Positions 21,301 through 29,386 of a DNA stretch of 64,000 nt are shown in pieces. Made by a program: the position numbers and the translations under genes. Under the pieces are notes generated by a model that was given only the letters and a program-made list of their open reading frames with translations, was not told the DNA's origin and made no database searches. Positions within the stretch are counted from its first letter, which is position 1, and each line of letters begins with the position of its first letter. Location: assembly GCA_964023275.1 (NCBI GenBank), contig OZ029921.1:1558501-1622500 (forward strand), in the 5' to 3' direction. The DNA comes from Norana najaformis (Eukaryota > Annelida > Clitellata > Crassiclitellata > Hormogastridae).

Positions 21301-24300
21301 ATTTCAAATCTCTTCCGTTGGCTACCGACAACTCAAACGACGGTGTTTGAATTTCGGAGCGGAAGAATGGCGTTAACGCGCCCTCTGTTGACGTCACGTG
21401 TCTTATTATAACGGCACTATAGCAGTTATTAGATTGGATTGGGTTGGATTGGGTTGGGTAGGATTAGATTGGATTGGATTAGAATGGATTGAATTGGATT
21501 AGATTAAATTGGATTGGGTTGGATTAGATTTGACTGGATTAGATTGGATTGGATTAAATTAGATTGGATTAGATTGGATTGGATTAAATTAGATTGAATT
21601 ATGCTCGTCTGGATTTGGTCAGACAATTTAAATTATGTTAAATTAGATCAGTTGAGATTAGATTATCTACGATTAGATTATTTAGATAAATGAGAGTAGA
21701 TTAGATTAGGAGGAATGCTCTGAGGAGATGCGTGCGTTTCTGAGAGGTTTGACCCATCACTCAGAAACATGACCTTTGACCTCGTTGACCTTTCTCCTCG
21801 TCTAATCAGCTGGCATCCAAAATCATCTCGAGCTTGTGCTACCAGTACCTCTTTGGAGAGCAGTATTCATTCAGTCGGCTCTATATAAATGAAGGATTAC
21901 GATTCTTAATATTTACGCAAGGCTTTGTAACGCAATACGGCACGGTGGTCTATCGGTATCGCGTTTGGTCAATGATCACACGGTTGTGGGTTCGACTCCG
22001 TGTAACGACCCTGGGCAAGTTGTTTGCCTCTGTCACCAAGCAGTAGAATTAGGTGCAGGCATAAGGTGGGAAGTAAACGGCAAGTCCTGCGATGCACTAG
22101 CCCCGTGTCCAGGACCTTGGGATTCGTCCACTGCCGGCTTAAGGGCCTAAAGAATAGGAAATGAGCGCCTCCACTACATCTTACTTTTGGGATATGGGGT
22201 ACTTTTTCCTCACTAAGATCCAGATCCTATTATTAGTACTTCACCCCTCAACTTCAAATCTTGGGTCCGCCTCTGGCAGGGACAGCAGAAAACCAAAGGC
22301 ACCAAGACACAGAGTTCCTCAATCGCTCACTCACTTCACCTGTCAATCACTCGCCCTTTGTTTAGCGTTAACATAATATCATAACATAAATATCTGTTCA
22401 TACATATATATATGTTTGTGTGTGTATGTATGCGTGTATATATGTATTCACTCATAATACGATATTAATAGGTCTCATTTCCCGCCGTTTCTGCTGCTGT
22501 CTTTGTCTCAGATAAGTCTGTCAGTGTCCTTGTATCTCTAGCTGTCAGTATGTCTGCCTGGCTGTTCGTCTTCCCATCCCTGTGCTTCAGTCTTTGTTTA
22601 TGTCTGTCTGTCTGTCGTGCCTGGTCCTTGTAAGATTCTGCTTATCTCTCTGTTCTTTTCTTATCTCTTCCGTTTTAGCCACAAATATCTTTTTACCATG
22701 TATGAGTCTATCTGTCTGCCTGTCTTTCTATATAGCTGTTCATCTCTCTGTCTGCCTGTCTTCCTATATAGCTGTCTATCTGTCTGTTTGTGTGCCTGTC
22801 TGCCTGTCTATATAGCTGTTCGTCTATCTGTCTTTCTGGCTGTCTATCTGGCTGTCTATCTCTCTGTCTGTCTCTGTTTGTTTGTTTGTCTGTTTGTTTC
22901 TGTCTATCTGTCTGTATGTGAATGTCTATTTCTGTCTGTGTTCGTCTGGCAATCTGTATCCTTCTGTCTGTCTGTCTCTCTATCACTTTGTTTCTGTATG
23001 CTCAGATCTTTCTCTGCTGACCTTTTTCTAAACCTCTATTTTTCTGGCCCTGTCTGTCTGCGTGGCTCTCGTGTCACTTTGCATCTGTCTCTGTCTGTCT
23101 GCGTGGCTCTCGTGTCACTTTGCATCTGTCTCTGTCTGTCTGCGTGGCTCTCGTGTCACTTTGCATCTGTCTCTGTCTTTCTGCGTGGCTCTCGTGTCAC
23201 TTTGCATCTGTCTCTGTCGGTCTGCGTGGCTCTCGTGTCACTTTGTATGTGCCTCTGTATGTCTACGTCTTTTCTGCCTTTGTCTCACGGCCGTCTTTAT
23301 CAATTCCTCTGGCCCTGTGTTTGTGTTTTTGTCCCTGTCTTTGTATGCCTGCCTCTTTCTCTGCCTCCGAATCGGACATAAAAGTCCATGTCATGTCATG
23401 TCGAACCCAAATTACAAGATCCACATGACAGAAAAAGTGACGGATGACAAAGAAGCTTCAGAAAGACAAATGCCTGTCACTTTTAATTTCCTCTGTCTGT
23501 CTTTATCTTTCTATGTATTTGTCTTTATCTGTCTCTCTATCTCTGTATATCTGTTTCTCTATTTCTGTCTGTCTGTCTGTCTGTCTGTTTTTCTAGCTCT
23601 GTCTGTTTCTCTGTACTTGTCTGTCTGTCTGTTTCTCTAGCTCTGTCTGTCTGTCTGTTTCTCTAGCTCTGTCTGTTTGTTTGTTTGTCTCTGCCTCTTT
23701 ATCTTTGACCCTGTCAGTTTGTTCGTCTGCCCGACTGTCTACCTGTCCGTCTGTCTTTTCCTCCACCTCCTCTTGAAACCCCTTCATTCCCTCACCCCGC
23801 GGGGTAAATTATGAGATAAAGAAATCACAATAAAAACACTCCGAAAATGGATAACCGCATCGGGTCGGATAGGATCAGCGGTCACACTTGATGCTTCATC
23901 CGGTAGTTGCACGAAACCGTTTCTTGCCACACGAGGTGTAGTTTACCCCTTCCAAACATGGCAGTCGGCCAAACTAGGAGCCAAGGGTAGCGTACAGCGA
24001 CCCCTGCGGAGGATAAATCTTCGGGTAACGCCAGCTGCAGGACCAGGTTTTGATGGCTCTCCGACACGTTTTGTTACTCATTAGAGACCGGAAGCCAGAC
24101 ATCTGGCGGCGGGGTTCAACATTAAAAGCCGCCGTTCAAAACAAAGAAATGCGCCCGGCGTCAACACCTCATCCCCAATGGTACAGAGGGAAGACATCGC
24201 CGACCGAAGAGGGTGGGTTCTAATCCCGGGCCAGGGGTGGGAGTTGTCAGGCCCGTCTGTGGGGTAAGAGAGGAGCTGTGTCACCGTAACCAATTCGCCT

Positions 24301-27300
24301 TTCTCTCAGCTTAAACACAATCCACTCTAAAATTTCCTCTGCCCCTTCTCTCTCTGGTCTTCTGGCAACCGGACTTGGTTCTTGACATGGCACCTTCGGA
24401 CAGCCCCACTGACTTGACCCAGCGCTCGTTAATAAGCCGGTGCCCTGCGCTTAGCTTTTAAATAGCGCTTTAGGAATTTCGAGTTTACGATTACGATTTA
24501 ATCCATTTACTTATCCATCCGTGTATCCATCCATCCACCCTCCCAACCATCCAACCATCCACCCACCCATTCATTTCCCCCTCTCCTAACCCTTCTTCCC
24601 TCGCCTCATCCCTCCCACTCACCCAACGATCCGCCTAACCCACCCCACTTAACCGTTCACAAAACAAGACCCCATCTTCCCCAACTGAAAACCTTTCTCC
24701 AGACCTACCCTTGAACCGGTCAAAACATAGACGTGCTTTCTCTCCCGGTCAAAGGTCATGTCCTTGACAACCGGATGTCCATCTCCAACATCCAGACGAG
24801 CGAACGGTTCCGAGTTCGACCCATCGACCAAAAACTACACAAAAACAAACAAACAATCTGTTATCTCGTTGTATCTGGTTATTTATATAGCGCTTCTCCT
24901 GACCCTCTCGAAGGTGCAGGTATTTTACAGCAAAGTTTTATCATTTCGTCCAGAGCTCAAGTCGCAGCGCCTCTGTCCTTAGAGGTGATCTCTCGACACA
25001 TCAGACATAATGTAACGGAGAAGAGGGAGGAGGAGGAGGAAGAAGAAGAGGAAGAGGAGGGGAACAAGGAGAAGGAGAAAGAAATAGAAGGAGTGAAAGC
25101 TTGGATAAATAGGAGGAGGAGAATAAGAAGGACGATGAAGAGATAGAAAGAGGAGGAGGAAATGGAGAAGTAGGAGGAGAACAAGGAGGAAGAAGAGGAC
25201 GAAAATACAGAAGGAAGACAGAATAAACAGGAAGTGAAAGAAATAGAAGCAGGAGTGATAGAGGAGGAGGAGGAGGAGGAGGAGGAGCAGGAGCAGGAGG
25301 AGAAGCAGCAGGAGGAAGAGGAGCAGGAGAAGGAAAAGGAGCAGGAGAAGGAGGAGGAAGAAGGAGGAGGAGGAGGAAATAGAGAAGTAAAAGGAGGAGG
25401 AAAAGGAGGACAAGGAGGAGGAAAAGTAGAGAACAAGATCAAGTAGAGCACACCTCTAAGCCAACCCCACTAGGGCAGCCATGGATTTATAAGTAGAACA
25501 GGGGTCGACCACCTCAGAGAATAGATCGCAAACGTCACAATTTGTCTGATAACAAGGCACAACAACTGTGACCAATCGCTACTAATAGACATTAATGTGG
25601 TCTTCTGTACTAAGCAGACCAAACTGTCTGGCAGTATACTACGATTAGTGTTTTATTCAGGGCCTCACACAGTCAAGTCCGGGTGGTATGGGCTCTGAGT
25701 GATGTAACCCTTTTAGGAGGAAAGATCAGCAGTTGAGCTAATGTCTTAAAAAACCTTCTGCCAAAGAAAGACGAGAGGCCACGTGGAAAGTTTTTTGCAG
25801 AAACGAAAAACTCCGGAGGTAGTCTTTGTCCTAGGAAGAACAGCGGGGGGATGGAAGGGGGAAACTTTCATGAGGAAATCGGAGAACATTGCAAACAAAC
25901 TTATCAAATTCTGTGTCCCTGTAATCTGTCAGCTGCAGTCCTCTCGAATCCTCACCTTCCTCCCTCTAACCGATGCCAACAGCTTTAATACCGAACGAAA
26001 TACTTCAACATCCGTTCCTATCCTTTTTCTCTATGCGTCTCTCCTTCCTTTCCTTCTTTCCTTCCCTCACTCCTTCCTTCCATCCATATTTTCTCCTATC
26101 TTAATAATAAGATAATAACGAGACAGACGTTCCTTCATTACTTCTATGCCTCCTACCTTCTCCTTTCTTCGTTCCTTCGTTCGTTCCTTCGTTCGTTCCT
26201 TCCTTCCTTCCTTCCTTCCTTCTTTCCTTCCTTCCTTCCTTCCTTCCTTCCTTCCTTCCTCAGTCCTTCCTTCCTTCCTTCCTTCCTTCTTTCCTTCCTT
26301 CCTTCCTTCCTTCCTTCCTTCCTCCCTCAGTCCTTCCTTCCTTCCTTCCTTCCTTCCTTCTTTCCGTCCTTCCTTCCTTCCTTCCTTCCTTCCTTCCTCC
26401 CTCAGTCCTTCCTTCCTTCCTTCCTTCCTTCCTTCTTTCCGTCCTTCCTTCCTTCCTTCCTTCCTTCCTCAGTCCTTCCAATTCTCTTCCCACTACAACA
26501 ACCCCACATCCAAGCCAACGATTGCGGACTTCTTTCTAACACCATAAATAAACCTAAAACTCTCCCCACGAACCACGACGACACAGTCCCGCAGACACCA
26601 CCGAGCTTCCCATCCACATGCTCCAACCAAAAATTCCACAACCCGTCCAAAAGTACCCATTATTTACCCAACCCACGGGAGCCCCCTTGAAAGGTCACAG
26701 AGGTCGCGAAAGCCAGTTCCATTGATAAGCCGGCTTCGAGGGGCGACTTATCACCAGTGCTTAACCCCACAACCGTCCGGAAAGCCCCATTTTCGGCACC
26801 GGGGTCAAAGGTCAGCTAAGCTTCTCCCCCATCCCCTCTAGGTAGGCCACGGATCCCCAGAGGGGTGCTGGTTTTACAACCATTCCGGTCGGTCTGAGGC
26901 ACCCTACCCCAGTCAAAACAAAGAGCTTGACTCATGTGTTTTTCTTGCTATGTTAGCCAACACATGTGTTAGCAATTTAACATGATGATAGGACCAAGAT
27001 GGCCGCCGTATACAGACGTCTCGGTTCTCATAACGCGTTTCCAGTCGACGTCAGATATGCGATAAAACATAGGTTTTCTTTTTAATGTTCGTTAAGCAAG
27101 ATATGCCTCCATATGCATAACTAATAATAGGCGCATGTATGCATGCATGTATGTATGTATGTATGAATGATTGCATACATGTTTGCATGGATGCATTTAT
27201 GTATGCATGCATGTATGTATGCATGCATATATGTATGCATGGATGCATATATGAATGCAATTATGTATGTATGTATGCATATTTGTGCATGTATGTATTA

Positions 27301-27753
27301 TGTATGTATGTATATATGTATGCAGGTATGTATGTATGTATGTATGCATGCATATATGTATGCATGGATGCATTTATGTGTGCATGTGTGTATGTCTGTA
27401 TGTATGCATGTGTGTGCGTATGTTTGGATGTGTGTATGTATGTATGTATTCACGTATATATTTAAGTATGTATGAATGAATGCATACATGTATGCATGCA
27501 TACTCTAAATCATTAAATGCATATATAAATGAATGAAGGAATTAGACACCCACTCAATCATCTATAATGCGATCACGCACACAGACACACCCATACACAC
27601 ACCCATACACACACACACACACACACCATCTTATCCCTGTACTTGACACAAGCCACGAGACGCAGTGCTAACGAGTGCAAACTGAACACAAGTCCTATAC
27701 AAATAGACGCTCATGCAACCATAATATCCTATTAATAGACGCAACTCCAAGTC

Positions 27754-27825
<72 letters not shown>

Positions 27826-29351
27826 AACGCGTATGTATCGTTTTCCAGTTCAAGATAGCGATATATATATAGTTACATATCAGGTGTTCTTACAAATAGT
27901 AAACTGTCTTGTAGCAAATTTGGAAACTCCTTTGTCATCTCCTGTAACAGCGGCGCCGACGCACAGATACAAGCACACAGACATACACAAAGGCACACAC
28001 AAACAAACATACTGAAGTGACGCTGCATATCCCCACATGTATATATGCAGATCACTACCTAACTTACAGACTAAATAAGAAGCTAACTAATGATGTAAGT
28101 AAGTAGGTAGCTTTAGAAATAAGCTGATACAGTACAGTGCAGTGTTGGGCGCCATATAAATTGTGTTAGCGTCATCATCATCATCACCATCATTGTCATT
28201 ATGTATCATCATCATCAGCAGCATCATCCTCACCATTGTTAATTGTCAACGTCAGTCGTCATTGTCATTATGTATCATCATCATCAGCAGCAGCAGCATC
28301 ATCAGTATGCCACTTACACTTACAATGACCACTAGGGCCATACTGTACATATTCAGTGGGTAAGCCAATCCAGGGTAAGGGTAAGACGGAAGGACAGTGG
28401 AATCCAGCGCATGGAGCCGATCCAAATGTCCATTTAACAGTCCAGCTGGATAGATTGTAAACAAGCCATGGAAACACGCCACTGTTTATCCATTTCCATC
28501 AGCTGCACCATCGATATCTTACACGCCGCCGAGTGAGATCTACAGTCGCTGAGACTGCTTCAAGTGTTTGGGCCTTTGACATCGCTGTTTGAGTACTGCT
28601 ATTTGTACGCATGTGCTAAAGTATGTTTACATGTGTGTATGTATATATGTATGAATGTGTGAATGTATGTATGTATGTATGTACCTCGACACTCAATATA
28701 GTGCCTTTCAGGTACCTCACACCAGCGCAGTACCTACCGAAAGTGCTGGTGTAATACCATATAGTAAATTAATTAATGAGCTAGTGAGCACTTGAGTGAA
28801 TGAACGAACGAACGAACGAACGAACGAATGAATGAATGAATCATTCAATGAATGAATGAATGAATGAACGAACGAATGAATCATTAAATTAATGAATGAA
28901 TCAATGAATGAATGAAGGCATGACCCATCATACCTTGAGCAAATGTCCTCCAGCTGTTCCAATGACAGCGACTGTCTTGTTGTGGTACCACGTGACTTGA
29001 ACCGCAGTTGGAACGTGTCCTCCTTGGATCGTTAAGTTGGTCTCTCGTGACAGGGGATATCGACCTCCAATTCCCGCGTTCACCTCGCTGCCGCAAAAAC
29101 TATCATCGATCTTCTTCACCTGATCGAGCTGAAATGATTGCAACAAACTGCATGTAAGTAAGAAGGTAAGAGAGTATGTAAGTGGCCTTGAAATCGGCGG
29201 CTCCGCCAAATCTCTCACTGGGATATAGGTTCTGAAAATGTTTCCACTATCTGTATGCTCCATTGAGTCCTTAGGATCTTTCCTTCCTTGACTCTGTTTC
29301 TTCTATCTTTCTATCTCATCGGATCGACCCTTGGAATTGGCATGATTGTGG

Positions 29352-29386
<35 letters not shown>

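Larger units (their letters stand above)
18786..24708. other. MET-like intron 3 (5.9 kb)
   Basis: Contains the PSI-acceptor array, SINE pieces, a 0.9-kb pyrimidine tract, GATT repeats, a GTCT-rich 1.2-kb block and one full family A SINE. The 19620-19990 and 23790-24160 stretches look non-repetitive but show no convincing exon. Confidence 0.6.
24835..28933. other. MET-like intron 2 (4.1 kb)
   Basis: Holds a purine tract, CCTT, ATGT, CA and AT repeats and GAAC/GAAT repeats. The 25445-26140 and 26490-27110 stretches show nothing recognisable. An open frame at 28268-28482 was considered as an exon and rejected. Confidence 0.6.

Noticed and set aside
21938..22165. tRNA gene
   Set aside because: Only A- and B-box-like sequences are present, followed by a body repeated at 17745, 48110, 56018 and 57838; it is a tRNA-derived SINE. 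The same holds for the heads at 14443, 24165 and 42980.
28268..28482. Minus-strand frame as a possible extra sema exon
   Set aside because: Exons 2 and 3 of the kinase join directly in phase 0 and complete the sema strand without it, and no sema motif was seen.
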